Shown here: in pieces, positions 1 through 10,131 of the stretch
Layout: each line of letters opens with the position of its first letter
Position numbering within the stretch: position 1 is the first letter of the stretch
DNA from: Arachidicoccus rhizosphaerae
GTDB taxonomy: Bacteria > Bacteroidota > Bacteroidia > Chitinophagales > Chitinophagaceae
Assembly: GCF_900107765.1 (NCBI RefSeq)
Contig: NZ_FNQY01000001.1
Coordinates: 1 to 64,000 of the forward strand
Reading direction: 5' to 3'
Length of the DNA stretch: 64,000 nt
Notes under the pieces: generated by a model
The model's database searches: none
Seen by the model: the letters and a program-made list of their open reading frames with translations, nothing else
What the model was told of the DNA's origin: nothing
Position numbers and translations under genes: made by a program

Positions 1-1
1 T

Positions 2-19
2 CAGGGCTGACGCATTAAA
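2..19 (+). repeat. Left terminal inverted repeat of the IS
   Basis: CAGGGCTGACGCATTAAA pairs with the right end at 1264-1281 with one mismatch, at its sixth base (C here, T there). These are the transposase binding and cleavage ends. Confidence 0.85.
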
Positions 20-137
20 ATTATTTTATTGAGTTATCCACATTTGAGGGTTCCTGTGTATTTGGCTCTAATATTAGAGTTTTTATTCACATGAGAGGTT
101 TTGTTAGATTATTTGGTCTTTCATTGTAGGTAAAACC

Positions 138-1268
138 ATGACAAGCGCCCCTTTAACCTATTTTCGTGGTTACAAAGACCACCGGATGAAACGAAAACAA
201 GTACATAAGTTAGACACCATTATTGCAATAACCTTGGCAGCGATTATAAGTGGAGCTGAGAGTTGGTATGACATAGAAGATTTCGGGATAAAGAAACAGC
301 GATGGCTTGGTCAGTTTTTAGATCTCTCGGGAGGCATCCCCTCCCATGATACTTTTAACCGTTTCTTTGCCAAGGCAGATAGTGCAGCCTTAGAGCAATG
401 TTTCAGTGAGTGGGTTTCCTCGATAGCCAGCACCTTGAATGACCGGGTTATCAGCATAGATGGTAAATGCTTGCGTGGCAGCCGTGTAGACAGTGAAGGT
501 AGTTTTATCCACATGGTCAGTGCCTGGTGTAATGAAAGTAATCTGGTTCTGGGTCAACAGAAGGTCTACGAAAAGAGTAATGAAATCACGGCAATTCCAA
601 AGCTGTTGGATGCGCTCTTTATTGACGGGGCTATTATTACGATAGACGCCATGGGGACACAAAAAGAAATCGCCAAAAAGATAATTGCCGGCAAAGGGGA
701 CTACGTATTAGCGGTAAAAGGTAATCAGGAGTTCTTGGAAGATGACATTAAAGATGCATTTAAGGAAGTAAAGGCAGATGATGAATACGAGGCAAAAGTT
801 GAATTGAGTCATGGTCGTATAGAAACACGGACAACTAAAGTAATTCATGATCTTGACTGGGTATGCAGTCGAAAAGAATGGCAGCAATTATATTGTATCA
901 TTATGGTACTAAGTAAACGAATAGATAAAAAATCGGGTAAACAGGAGGACGCAGTGCGCTATTATATCAGCAGTAAGAATGCTAGCGCAGAGCAGTTTAA
1001 CAGTTATATAAGAAGCCACTGGGGCATTGAAAATAAATTGCATTGGACGCTGGATGTTGCATTCAGAGAGGACCAAAGCAAGAAAAGAGAGGGGAATGCT
1101 GCCCAGAACTTCTCATTAATGACCAAAGTAGCTTTAAACCTGATAAAAAACCATAATCCGGGTGAAAAAGACAAGGGAGGTACAAGAATTAGCGCCAGGC
1201 GAAAAAGGAATATGGCCGCCTGGGACAATGATTATCTGCTCGAAATGATAGCAGGGGCTAAAATTTAA
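138..1268 (+). CDS. ISAs1-family DDE transposase
   Basis: This 376-residue protein catalyses movement of the surrounding IS. The ISAs1 pattern is clear: an N-terminal DDE_Tnp_1-associated region, then ISIDGK with D108, TIDAMGTQKEIAKKI with D170, GDYVLAVKGNQ at about 187-197, and HWGIENKLHWTLDVAF carrying E298. The D-D-E triad is complete and the length is normal for the family, so the enzyme is probably active. The start at 138 is the first ATG in frame; a second Met at residue 17 is possible. It is unrelated in function to the neighbouring glycosidases. Confidence 0.93.
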   Translation: MTSAPLTYFRGYKDHRMKRKQVHKLDTIIAITLAAIISGAESWYDIEDFGIKKQRWLGQFLDLSGGIPSHDTFNRFFAKADSAALEQCFSEWVSSIASTLNDRVISIDGKCLRGSRVDSEGSFIHMVSAWCNESNLVLGQQKVYEKSNEITAIPKLLDALFIDGAIITIDAMGTQKEIAKKIIAGKGDYVLAVKGNQEFLEDDIKDAFKEVKADDEYEAKVELSHGRIETRTTKVIHDLDWVCSRKEWQQLYCIIMVLSKRIDKKSGKQEDAVRYYISSKNASAEQFNSYIRSHWGIENKLHWTLDVAFREDQSKKREGNAAQNFSLMTKVALNLIKNHNPGEKDKGGTRISARRKRNMAAWDNDYLLEMIAGAKI

Positions 1269-1281
1269 TGCGTCAACCCTG
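1264..1281 (-). repeat. Right terminal inverted repeat of the IS
   Basis: Read on the minus strand this is CAGGGTTGACGCATTAAA, the partner of the left repeat at 2-19. The transposase stop codon (1266-1268) overlaps it. Confidence 0.85.
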
Positions 1282-1350
1282 AGATTCCGATATGCTGGCT
1301 AATCTGATAAAATATATCCTCTTTTCCAGCATAAAAAACAGTCACCAAAT

Positions 1351-1377
1351 GAAAAATTACCATGTGGTAGATTTTTT
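1351..1377 (-). terminator. Probable terminator of the PUL operon
   Basis: TACCA and TGGTA (1358-1362 and 1365-1369) form a short stem around TG, flanked by A-rich and T-rich runs that extend it. It is the first hairpin downstream of the last minus-strand PUL gene and could work in both directions, also insulating the IS. Confidence 0.5.
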
Positions 1378-1504
1378 CAATTGCAAAATTCAATTACATG
1401 ACTAGGCCTATAGCGAAAGCTGGCTAATTAGCAATCCCATAAAATGACAAACTACAGGAATCCTTAGCTAATTCCTTCCAATAAAGTCGTTCTCCTTTAT
1501 TTCT

Positions 1505-3166
1505 CTACCTATCAACTTTAAAATAATCTATATCTATAAAACCCCCTGTTGCAATAGTTGCGTAATTATATATAGCAAACCTGGTTCCCATAAAAAGCTT
1601 TCTATAATCAAATATCATTTTGTAACCGCCACCTAATTCTTTCCAATTTTTACTATCCAAACTGTAATAAAAATTAGCAGAATCTGTTCCAGACCGAAAA
1701 TCTCCCGTAATTTTTAAATAGATAACATTCCCATTTATATTAATACTTGACTTTACTTTCTCGTCAACACTAAGAACTGCCTTCCTTTTCTCGGACAATT
1801 CAACCACTTCTTCCTTCATCGAAAGCAATTTTTGATTGCCATTCATTTTCACTTCCAATAAACCTGAACTTCCATTAAATGCAGCAAAACCAGCAACATC
1901 TCCGTTTTTCATATGGGTTAAATCAATTTTAACTGCCGCAGTAGATTTTGGTCCAAACATACGTTGAGAAATCGTATTGGGAGCCAAATACAGGTTGTTA
2001 ACTACTCTACTTGTTTTTAATCTTAAAAATCCGGGGCGTTCTTCTAGTGACCAGGCACTCCTAACTGGATTATGATTCCATTGCCAATTTAAACCCAAAT
2101 TCTGCTCTGAGAAATCATCACTCAATAAAAAATTCTGCTTAACAGCATACGGAGGCAGTTTAATAACACCCGCCTCAGGCACTTTGCCATCCTTGGTTCC
2201 CAACATTGGCCAACCATCCTTCCATCGAACTGGCATTAGCAAAGGGACCCTACCAACAGCTCCCCTATCTTGAAAAACAAGTCCATACCAGTTTCCATTA
2301 AAATCATCGACAATGCAGCCTTGGCCCACAAATGAAAACCCACCAAAAGTTGACTCTAAAATGACTTTCTTTTCATATGGGCCTGTAATTTTATCTGCCC
2401 TATAACAGACCTGTCTTCTTTTCCCATCTTTAGGCCATGAAATCATTAAAAGATAATATTTGCCATTATATTTTATCGCCTGACTTCCCTCCAATAAGCC
2501 AGTCTCACTAGAATCCCTTTTAAATATCTGCATATCAACTCCGCCTTCTTTTACATCTTCCAGATCAGACCTTAATTCTCGTAACTGACCCGTTCCATAA
2601 AAAACATATACTTTTCCATCATCGTCAAAAAACAGCGAGTTGTCATGAAAGTGGGGTAACCTAGAGACGAGCGTCCATTTACGTGAAGGATCCGTTGTGG
2701 AAAAAACATAGGACCTAAAAGGCTCATCATTAGGAGAAAATAAATAATAAAATTTTCCGTTATGATACCTTATTGAGGAAGCCCACTGTCCTCTGCCATA
2801 TACAGTACCGTCAACTAAGCTATATTTAGAATTATCAATTAAGCTATCGAAAACGTAATTAATAGTCTGCCAATGGACAAGATCTCTTGATTTCATGATT
2901 GGCGCTCCCGGCATCAAATGCATTGTTGTACTGGTTAAGAAATAATCTTTACCATGGCGTACAATAGACAAGTCAGGGAAGTCCGCCCATATGAGTGGAT
3001 TTTCATAACTGGTGCTCTTTTGCGCCAACACAACATTGCCATCCAAACAATTAAATATAATAAAAAATAAATATGGAAAAATCCAAACAAAACTAATAGA
3101 ATGGCATTTAATTTTTAACCCTGTCCATTTTCCAGCAAAACAATTCATCATTTCTAATTTAAACAT
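1505..3166 (-). CDS. GH43 glycosidase (beta-xylosidase/arabinofuranosidase type)
   Basis: A 553-residue secreted family 43 glycoside hydrolase, probably removing xylose or arabinose from xylan oligosaccharides in the periplasm. An N-terminal hydrophobic stretch (about 26-48) ending VLAQ acts as signal. The five-blade propeller shows the three catalytic acids: base D65 in ADFPDLSIVRHG, pKa modulator D175 in HDNSLFFDDDG and acid E226 in LLEGSQAIKYNGKYY. A C-terminal beta-sandwich (about 350-553) follows, as in the GH43_12-like group. The motif after the base is PDLS rather than the usual SDPD, but the base itself is kept. It is the last gene of the PUL. Met6 or Met7 are alternative starts. Confidence 0.88.
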   Translation of the reverse strand: MFKLEMMNCFAGKWTGLKIKCHSISFVWIFPYLFFIIFNCLDGNVVLAQKSTSYENPLIWADFPDLSIVRHGKDYFLTSTTMHLMPGAPIMKSRDLVHWQTINYVFDSLIDNSKYSLVDGTVYGRGQWASSIRYHNGKFYYLFSPNDEPFRSYVFSTTDPSRKWTLVSRLPHFHDNSLFFDDDGKVYVFYGTGQLRELRSDLEDVKEGGVDMQIFKRDSSETGLLEGSQAIKYNGKYYLLMISWPKDGKRRQVCYRADKITGPYEKKVILESTFGGFSFVGQGCIVDDFNGNWYGLVFQDRGAVGRVPLLMPVRWKDGWPMLGTKDGKVPEAGVIKLPPYAVKQNFLLSDDFSEQNLGLNWQWNHNPVRSAWSLEERPGFLRLKTSRVVNNLYLAPNTISQRMFGPKSTAAVKIDLTHMKNGDVAGFAAFNGSSGLLEVKMNGNQKLLSMKEEVVELSEKRKAVLSVDEKVKSSININGNVIYLKITGDFRSGTDSANFYYSLDSKNWKELGGGYKMIFDYRKLFMGTRFAIYNYATIATGGFIDIDYFKVDR

Positions 3167-3387
3167 GAAATAAATTAATAGTTATTCTTCTTAAGAAGCT
3201 AACTCAATCCAGGTTAATAGACTGTTCAATATATAAATTCTTCATTAATCTTATATTTCGAAGCATTATCAGGAAATCTGTTTGAATAATGATTAGAATA
3301 TAATGTTCAGAAAAATTGTTTAATCAAATATTCAAAACATTTATATCTTAAAAAGGCCTCCTAATTCATTGCCAGGAAATTTAAATA

Positions 3388-5802
3388 TTACCTAAGAAAA
3401 CGAACATCAAATATGTGGCAATTATTTCTCCCAGGACCATTAATAAATTTAACTTCAACAGCCGAATCTTTTGCCAAATCCGGTTTAATTGGATAATCAA
3501 TCCAGAAAAAAGCATCTTGGCTTACTTTTTTATTGATCGGTGGTGAAATCAAATGACCATTGACCTTTATTTGGAGGCCACCAGTGTCATCTTTATTCAG
3601 GTAAGTTACTCTTAGATACCTTACAGTGGAGTCCATTTTCATTTGGTAACTAAAGAAGCCATTTCCTGTAGACCGCCAATGCCTATCACCTATAATGCCA
3701 GTGAGAGAATGTTCAGATTCCATCAAATGATCCGTTTCTGGTTGTTGCTCACCAGCCACAACATAATCAACAGTTCTTGCTCTCAAAGGGAGCAATTTAG
3801 CATCTTCATTATTTAGCTGCTTCCTGCGTTGGGCAAGATGTTCCTTTCTGGCAATAGGCCAATAGACCATATACCGCGCATCTCGCACTTTAAAAAAAGG
3901 TATTAGTTTTAATCTTCGATTTTTTTCATCGGAAATTAAACTAGTAGCATCAAAAGTCAATATCCTAGGATTCAATAACCTAACTTTATCATTTACATGT
4001 GCAGTGTCAATTGATGTGATGCTGTCTGTAACTAGCATCGGTGATTTACTCAATGGGTATAAGGGCCCACTAGCGATATGATCAAAACGACCGCCATCCC
4101 CTTCAAGTCCAACTAAATCCGTCGTATCTGTGACAGCTGCCAGGACAACTGGCCCTCGCATCAGACATCCCCAATTAGAATTATCAGGTAGACCAACTAA
4201 ATTTGTTTTCATAGGCAGGCAGATACTAATTAGGTCTCCCTCCTTCCATTTACGATTAATGGCTACATATCCAGCATCCTCCTTTACATCTTCATTAGCG
4301 TATTCAAATAATTTCCCATTAATCATTATTTGAAATTTTTGTCCTACCCAACTTGGTTTTCTGATGTAAAGCGTAAACGTTTGTGGATGCTTTAAGGTTA
4401 ATTTAATCTGGGATTTTTCTCCAAATGGAAATTGCGTTGTTTGCGTAATGGTTATATTTTTTTGCTTCCAATCTAATGTAGAAGCAATAAATAAATTCAC
4501 ATAAATATCTGAAGCTTTGTGAGAATAAATCATTTCTCCATATTTGCCATGATTTTCCATCCCTGTTCCCACACAACACCAGAAATCCTTTTGTGGATTT
4601 GAGTATACACGATAACTTTCCGGCCGCAATGAACTAAAATAAACAAAACCCCCTTTAGATTCACGTTGAGTTGCCAATATCTGATTATAAAGCGTCCTTT
4701 CATAGTAATCCATATAATTAGACGATGGTCTTGATAAAAATAGTAATTCTGTCAATTTTAGCATATTATAGCTATTGCATGTCTCTGGTCCCTCAACGGA
4801 CTCCATTAAAGAAGAAAAGTCATCAATGGGGTTAAAATGTTCATGCACGCTATTACCTCCTGTTGCGAGAGTGCGATGATTCACTACTGTATTCCAAAAG
4901 AATTGCGCAGCCAAACCATAGTCTCTATTTTCTGTATCAGCTAATGCTATTTTTTCAAAGCCTATAATCTTTGGAATTTGCGTATTTGCATGCAACCCTG
5001 TTAGACTATCCTTACTATTTGACAATTCACTCACAAAAGATTCCTGGCTGAAGCGTTTGGCAAGTTCAAGGTATTTCGAATTGCCCGTTAAAACACTAAT
5101 ATCAACGCAAACAGCATTCATGCCCCCATATTCAGTTCTGAGCATTCTACTTATTTGCTCTTTACTCATTGCATTTAATAAATCATAGGCCCAGTCAGCT
5201 AGCCTAACCAAAACAACTTTGGCTTCCTTATTATGTCCAATAACATAAGCATCCCTTAAACCGGAAAACAGCTTGTGCAAATTATACCATGGCACCCATT
5301 TTTTATCAAATAATTCAAAATTTCCGTTTCGAAGATCATTCCACATTTTACTTCCACCCGGAATACCTCCGACATATCCCAAAGGATTCTTTTTCTGGCA
5401 AATGGCAAGTTCATGAACCATGTAATTAAGTCTTTCTAAACACACTTTATTTCCCGTTGCAGCATACATCTGTGCTAATGCCGTCAAATAATGGCCAGCC
5501 GTATGTCCATCCAATCCCATACTCTCCCAATTACCATAGGATTCCGCTTTAACAGGAATCCCGGATTCTCTTAGAAAAGGAGCCAATAATCGATCTGGGT
5601 CAAGTTTTAAAATATACGCTAAATCAGTTTGTTGTGCATCATAAAATGGTCCATTTAATAACCTAACTTCATCCAACTTAAAACTCTCCATCGAGCTGGA
5701 GGCATTCACATTTTCAATTAGTGTCTGTGCTCCCAACATGCCATAGCAATTAATTAATACGACCAATAAAGCTAACTTGACAAAATTTTTATTAAAAAAC
5801 AT
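3388..5802 (-). CDS. GH127/GH146 beta-L-arabinofuranosidase (DUF1680)
   Basis: An 804-residue secreted enzyme of the DUF1680 superfamily. Known members hydrolyse beta-L-arabinofuranosides with a zinc-bound cysteine nucleophile. The signal peptide is about residues 1-25 (GMLGAQ). The (alpha/alpha)6 barrel holds HEHFNPIDDFS near 320, E340-T-C342 in GPETCNSYNMLKL, and the cysteine pair C409-C410 in DFWCCVGTG, matching the zinc-thiolate site. Two beta-rich domains follow, the last (about 690-804) possibly ligand-binding. Family 127 and family 146 cannot be separated by eye. A 221-base AT-rich gap separates it from the next gene of the PUL; no clear promoter was seen there. Confidence 0.9.
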   Translation of the reverse strand: MFFNKNFVKLALLVVLINCYGMLGAQTLIENVNASSSMESFKLDEVRLLNGPFYDAQQTDLAYILKLDPDRLLAPFLRESGIPVKAESYGNWESMGLDGHTAGHYLTALAQMYAATGNKVCLERLNYMVHELAICQKKNPLGYVGGIPGGSKMWNDLRNGNFELFDKKWVPWYNLHKLFSGLRDAYVIGHNKEAKVVLVRLADWAYDLLNAMSKEQISRMLRTEYGGMNAVCVDISVLTGNSKYLELAKRFSQESFVSELSNSKDSLTGLHANTQIPKIIGFEKIALADTENRDYGLAAQFFWNTVVNHRTLATGGNSVHEHFNPIDDFSSLMESVEGPETCNSYNMLKLTELLFLSRPSSNYMDYYERTLYNQILATQRESKGGFVYFSSLRPESYRVYSNPQKDFWCCVGTGMENHGKYGEMIYSHKASDIYVNLFIASTLDWKQKNITITQTTQFPFGEKSQIKLTLKHPQTFTLYIRKPSWVGQKFQIMINGKLFEYANEDVKEDAGYVAINRKWKEGDLISICLPMKTNLVGLPDNSNWGCLMRGPVVLAAVTDTTDLVGLEGDGGRFDHIASGPLYPLSKSPMLVTDSITSIDTAHVNDKVRLLNPRILTFDATSLISDEKNRRLKLIPFFKVRDARYMVYWPIARKEHLAQRRKQLNNEDAKLLPLRARTVDYVVAGEQQPETDHLMESEHSLTGIIGDRHWRSTGNGFFSYQMKMDSTVRYLRVTYLNKDDTGGLQIKVNGHLISPPINKKVSQDAFFWIDYPIKPDLAKDSAVEVKFINGPGRNNCHIFDVRFLR

Positions 5803-5861
5803 ATTTTAAAATTTAATTAAAATATCCAATTTGTATATTATATTCATATAAGCACCTATTA

Positions 5862-7841
5862 CTAATCAGCCTTTAATTGAATTACTGAAACAGAATATGG
5901 TGGTAAATTTCGATCAAAGCTCTTCGAAACTCCTTTAATTTCTGATTGGACAGGAATAACATCTGTAGGGTTTTTAATGGAATTCGTCTCCAAAGGAGTC
6001 GCAGCATGTAAAACAACCAATTTACCTTTTGCTTGAACCTTTCCTATACCCTCCAATTTTATTTTCACTTTCTGTTCGACTGACTTAGTGTTGACAATTT
6101 TAAGAAATACATTTCCATTTTTTGAATCTCTGGTAGCAACAAAAAACAACGTTGGGAGTGTTCTCGACTTTCTGCCTTCAGCAATCTCTTTTTCATTAAG
6201 CTGTTCCTGCTGAGTTAATACCGTATCTGCATCAATAGGTACAACTTTATTGCCTAAATGGTTACTAAACATTTTTTGGACATAATATGACGGAGATCCA
6301 TAACTGTTTAATACATTATATCCTATTAAATCAGATTCCCATTGCATGGCTCCTTTGTTGACATTTACAAACAGTGGGGCATAACAAGACATCAAAACAA
6401 TATCTGAATTACGTTCTAAACCAGTAAGCCACGCCGCATCTCCCAAAGCTGCATTAAAATTTGGTGTGGGGCTTCCTTCTCTAGTCGCCCACTCTCCAAC
6501 CAATACTTTTGGGCCTTTTCGATCATAGTTGTCATAAAAAGTTGCAGAGGATTCAAAATCAGCTGCATTTCTATAAAAATGGTCATCAATCATATCAGCC
6601 TTGCCTCCTGGGACATCAAAATCTTTTCCAAACGTTGAAATAATAGTTAACTGGGGGTATTTTTCTTTTATGGCATTATAGAATTGAGCAAAGCGTTGTT
6701 TATAACTTCCAGAATGATCAAAGAAATCTTCATTGCCAATTTCAACAAAATGAAGTGGGAATGGTTCAGGATGACCGTCACTTGCGCGTTTGGCGCCCCA
6801 TTTTGAATGAACATCTCCAATAATATATTCTATTTCCTCCAAGGCTTCATCTATAAAAGGCTCAAGTAATGGTCCTTCAAGATGATCACCTTCCAAAGTA
6901 TAACCCGCAAAAACTGCCAATAGTGGCTCGCAATGAATATCTTCACACCATTGCAGATAATCCAATAATCCCATACCATCTGAAGACCTATAGCCCCATG
7001 TTCCCATATGTCCCGGCCTGTCTTCTATCGGTCCCAATGTCTTCTTCCAATCATATCTGGTACTAAACTTTCCTCCTTCTAAAAAGTTACCTCCAGGTAA
7101 CCTTAAAAACGAGGGCTTCATATCAGCTAAAAGTTGCATAATATCTGGACGGTTACCGTTTGGTCGATTATTAAAAGTCGGCGGAAATAGTGAGCATGTA
7201 CTAAAATAGAATGTCCCTGCATTCATGGTTCTAATGATAAATTTGGCGTCCGATGTTTCCCGTACATCATTTCCTGTTTTTAAAGAAAATTCATACTTTT
7301 TCCATCCGGGACCAGATTCAGACACTTTTGTCATAGCATAAACACCTAGATTGGTACTGTCATTTTCAATACTAACCGAAAATAAATGCATCCCTGAATC
7401 GCTTGATTTTGCATAAAAAAATCCTTTATATTCAGTGTTAGGACGAACAGGTATACCCCAATAACCTGAATTAGCAATCCCAGCGCCACTGGAACCGGCT
7501 TTTGTTACAGTAAGTTTTAGTGCCATTTTATTAGCGTCATTTAAAGGCTCTTCTGTCGTTAGGGACATAGTCGCTTGCCCGTCCACTCCAGAATTAAGCG
7601 TCCAATGTTCAGGATATTTATCGTTATCTTTAAAAGACCTATTTCTGATAATTTCTGCATAAATCCCACCATCATAAGCATAATTGATTTCTTCTGTCAT
7701 TAAGCCGTACAACATTGGACTCACATTTCTAGTTGTGTCATCTAAATGCAAAGTAAGTGTTGTAGTCTGTGCGACCAAACTTGAAAACGAGGACACTGCA
7801 ATGAAGCCAGAAACCAACAGTGATAATTTTCTATTTATCAT
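5862..7841 (-). CDS. GH51 alpha-L-arabinofuranosidase
   Basis: A 659-residue secreted alpha-L-arabinofuranosidase that removes arabinose side chains from arabinoxylan or arabinan. Signal peptide about 1-25 (SSLVAQ). After a short N-terminal part of the barrel there is an inserted carbohydrate-binding-like beta domain (about 75-220), then the rest of the TIM barrel. Acid/base E371 lies in VEIGNEDFFD and nucleophile E450 in KVLVGEWATREG. A C-terminal beta-sandwich covers about 520-659. Length and order are normal for Bacteroidota GH51 enzymes. It sits between GH127 and a GH43 in the same direction, with short gaps on both sides. Confidence 0.93.
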   Translation of the reverse strand: MINRKLSLLVSGFIAVSSFSSLVAQTTTLTLHLDDTTRNVSPMLYGLMTEEINYAYDGGIYAEIIRNRSFKDNDKYPEHWTLNSGVDGQATMSLTTEEPLNDANKMALKLTVTKAGSSGAGIANSGYWGIPVRPNTEYKGFFYAKSSDSGMHLFSVSIENDSTNLGVYAMTKVSESGPGWKKYEFSLKTGNDVRETSDAKFIIRTMNAGTFYFSTCSLFPPTFNNRPNGNRPDIMQLLADMKPSFLRLPGGNFLEGGKFSTRYDWKKTLGPIEDRPGHMGTWGYRSSDGMGLLDYLQWCEDIHCEPLLAVFAGYTLEGDHLEGPLLEPFIDEALEEIEYIIGDVHSKWGAKRASDGHPEPFPLHFVEIGNEDFFDHSGSYKQRFAQFYNAIKEKYPQLTIISTFGKDFDVPGGKADMIDDHFYRNAADFESSATFYDNYDRKGPKVLVGEWATREGSPTPNFNAALGDAAWLTGLERNSDIVLMSCYAPLFVNVNKGAMQWESDLIGYNVLNSYGSPSYYVQKMFSNHLGNKVVPIDADTVLTQQEQLNEKEIAEGRKSRTLPTLFFVATRDSKNGNVFLKIVNTKSVEQKVKIKLEGIGKVQAKGKLVVLHAATPLETNSIKNPTDVIPVQSEIKGVSKSFDRNLPPYSVSVIQLKAD

Positions 7842-7938
7842 AAAATAATTTTTATAAGTAATTTTTATTAAAAAGATAATATTTCTAATTAATCCAATGT
7901 TACGGATGTTAAAATTAATAAAACAAAATCCTTAATAT

Positions 7939-10032
7939 TCAATAGCCCTCCACATTCCAGACTAAGACTATTCCATTTTTGCGGTTCGGGGCCGCCCCCG
8001 GCCAATCAGCAGAATATGGCTCTCCGGTTTCAGGGTCTAGTCCAAGGTAGCGATGAGTCTTGAGGGACATCAACATACATTGATTATGCAACATATCCTG
8101 CCACTGAAATAGACAGTCTTCCGATTCTTTCTTTACCAGTCTTACATCGCCGGAAAGTCCTTCTCCTGCAACGGTAAGGAATCCCATACCGTTTTGCGCT
8201 TCTAATACAACCCTTCCCAAACCACGATCCAATACGTTGAATTTCACGCCAGAACTTTTTGCTTCCGGCGAACCCGAATAAGCAAAATGCAACAGACCAT
8301 GAGGGCTTGCATAAGCCAGTAGATTATTTGAAAAATTTCTCAAAGTTATTATCTTACCTAAAGGAGTGTTTTGGGAACGATTAGCCAAAGGTTCTTTCAT
8401 AATAAAGTCGTCAAAATCTGCATATCCCCCTTCTCTACCTTCTGTATTAAATGCAAAAAGTGAATAGCGCACACCTTGAAAAGTCTTCATTTGATAAGCC
8501 AATTGCAGTTTACCTCCTATTGCCTGAAAAGTTTTAAAATTTTCACTATAACTAAAGTTTGCCGTATCTGATTCGTAATTGCCGTAAACGCGCAATGCAA
8601 TTTTGGGAAAATTGAGCGGCTCTTCAAGTGTAGTATTTGTTACTTCATTATAAGAGCGCAAAAAGTATTTATTATTTCTAACAATAATGCCAATCCAATA
8701 ATATGGTACGCTGAGCAATCCAAGACCTGCAATATCGCCCTCTTTCATGCCTGTTGCATCTAATGTTACAGTCGCTTCAGACACCGGGCCAACAACATGT
8801 TGTGTCAAAGTATTTTTAGCTTTGAAAAAATCAGAAGCCGGTAAAGTATGTAGACGTAAAACTCCTTTCTTTTCTGCAAGCGACCATTTTGCATTAACAG
8901 GAATATGATTCCATTGCCAAACAGGTTGAAGTTTAGATGAAGCAAAATCATCACTTCGTTTAAAAACCGAAACAGGTTTTACATTTACTCCTGTATTTGG
9001 CTTTAGCCAAGTTCGCGGGGAACGACCAAGATTACCAGGCAATCCAAAATAAGGCCAGCCGTCTTTCCATGTAACTGGCGACAGAAAAGTCATACGCCCC
9101 AAAGCTTTAGCATCTGCCATGGAAAAGCCCCACCAATCTCCGTTGGGTAAATCGACGATTCCACCTTGGTGCAATGTGTAAGCTGCAAAGTAATTGCCAT
9201 TTCCAGGATCACTTAACTTTATCGTATCTCCCGGAACAGGATTTGCGGACCAGAAACCAAAATTCTGCGTTGTCCATCCTCTTTGAGTTCCCATTGTTTC
9301 CCGGTCGCTGATGACAACAGTCTGATAAGGTCCATCAATGTTATCGGCGCGTGCACACTGCATACGACCAACAGGTGCATAGTCGGCGCTTATTATGTAG
9401 TATTTCCCTTTTATTTTATAAAAATGGTGCCCTTCTCCCATGGCATTTCCCTTCGGAATAATAACCTTATCACTACCTTCAACATAACCGGATAAATCTG
9501 ATTTTATTTCAATCAAGTGAACCTCATCGTAACCATATACAGCATAAATTTTATCACCATCAAACAGAACACCTAAATCATAAATTATACCACCCATATT
9601 TCTATGCGCCCAAGGCCCGGCAGGATTAGTCGATGTATAGACCTGCAACCCATAACCATTCACATTTACAAATATGTAAAACATGCCATTGTGATAGCGA
9701 ATTGCCGGCGCCCAAATGCCATTGCCATAAGCGCCATGATTTCCTTCGAGATGAAACTCCGGTCCCAAGTCAAGCGTATCAAATGCGTAGGTCAATAATT
9801 GCCAATTAACCAAATCCTTAGAATGCAAAACCGGCAAACCGGGCATAACATGCATTGTACTGCCAACCATATAGTAATCATTGCCGACACGTATTATATC
9901 CGGGTCTGAAAAATCTTCGTAAAACAATGGGTTGGTAAATGTTCCGTTTCCATTATCAGCAACCCACGACTGAGATTTAACCTCATGAAAAACGAAAACA
10001 ATTCCCAATAAAATCAAAATAATTTTCTTCAT
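7939..10032 (-). CDS. GH43 glycosidase with extra C-terminal domain
   Basis: A 697-residue secreted GH43 enzyme similar in plan to the one at 1505. Signal peptide about 1-20. Catalytic residues: base D43 in FSDPDIIRVG, pKa modulator D152 in YDLGVLFDGD, acid E200 in MGEGHHFYKIKGKYY. A beta-sandwich (about 355-560) follows the propeller, as in GH43_12-type beta-xylosidases. Residues about 562-697 form an added domain with repeated short patterns (SNNLLAYASPHG, SLKTHRYLGLDP) that suggest a beta-trefoil or AbfB-like sugar-binding module; this last point is inference. Member of the PUL operon. Confidence 0.9.
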   Translation of the reverse strand: MKKIILILLGIVFVFHEVKSQSWVADNGNGTFTNPLFYEDFSDPDIIRVGNDYYMVGSTMHVMPGLPVLHSKDLVNWQLLTYAFDTLDLGPEFHLEGNHGAYGNGIWAPAIRYHNGMFYIFVNVNGYGLQVYTSTNPAGPWAHRNMGGIIYDLGVLFDGDKIYAVYGYDEVHLIEIKSDLSGYVEGSDKVIIPKGNAMGEGHHFYKIKGKYYIISADYAPVGRMQCARADNIDGPYQTVVISDRETMGTQRGWTTQNFGFWSANPVPGDTIKLSDPGNGNYFAAYTLHQGGIVDLPNGDWWGFSMADAKALGRMTFLSPVTWKDGWPYFGLPGNLGRSPRTWLKPNTGVNVKPVSVFKRSDDFASSKLQPVWQWNHIPVNAKWSLAEKKGVLRLHTLPASDFFKAKNTLTQHVVGPVSEATVTLDATGMKEGDIAGLGLLSVPYYWIGIIVRNNKYFLRSYNEVTNTTLEEPLNFPKIALRVYGNYESDTANFSYSENFKTFQAIGGKLQLAYQMKTFQGVRYSLFAFNTEGREGGYADFDDFIMKEPLANRSQNTPLGKIITLRNFSNNLLAYASPHGLLHFAYSGSPEAKSSGVKFNVLDRGLGRVVLEAQNGMGFLTVAGEGLSGDVRLVKKESEDCLFQWQDMLHNQCMLMSLKTHRYLGLDPETGEPYSADWPGAAPNRKNGIVLVWNVEGY

Positions 10033-10131
10033 AATAATTTAGTGCAATAAAAATCTGTTCTCCTTCTGAACTTATAATTCAATGTAATATATCTAAGTTC
10101 GAATACGATTACATTTCTATGAATAAGATCA

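Larger units (their letters stand above)
2..1281 (+). mobile_element. Complete ISAs1-family insertion sequence
   Basis: A single transposase gene is bracketed by terminal inverted repeats. The left end begins CAGGGCTGACGCATTAAA at base 2. The right end, read on the other strand from base 1281, is CAGGGTTGACGCATTAAA, with one mismatch. Ends starting CAGGG and a single DDE transposase are typical of ISAs1 elements. The transposase stop codon lies inside the right repeat. The left end coincides with the window edge, so the target-site duplication cannot be tested. The element looks intact and sits next to an AT-rich PUL. Confidence 0.9.

Noticed and set aside
4373-4380. AAACGTTT palindrome
   Set aside because: It is inside the GH127 coding sequence, where an 8-base match is expected by chance.
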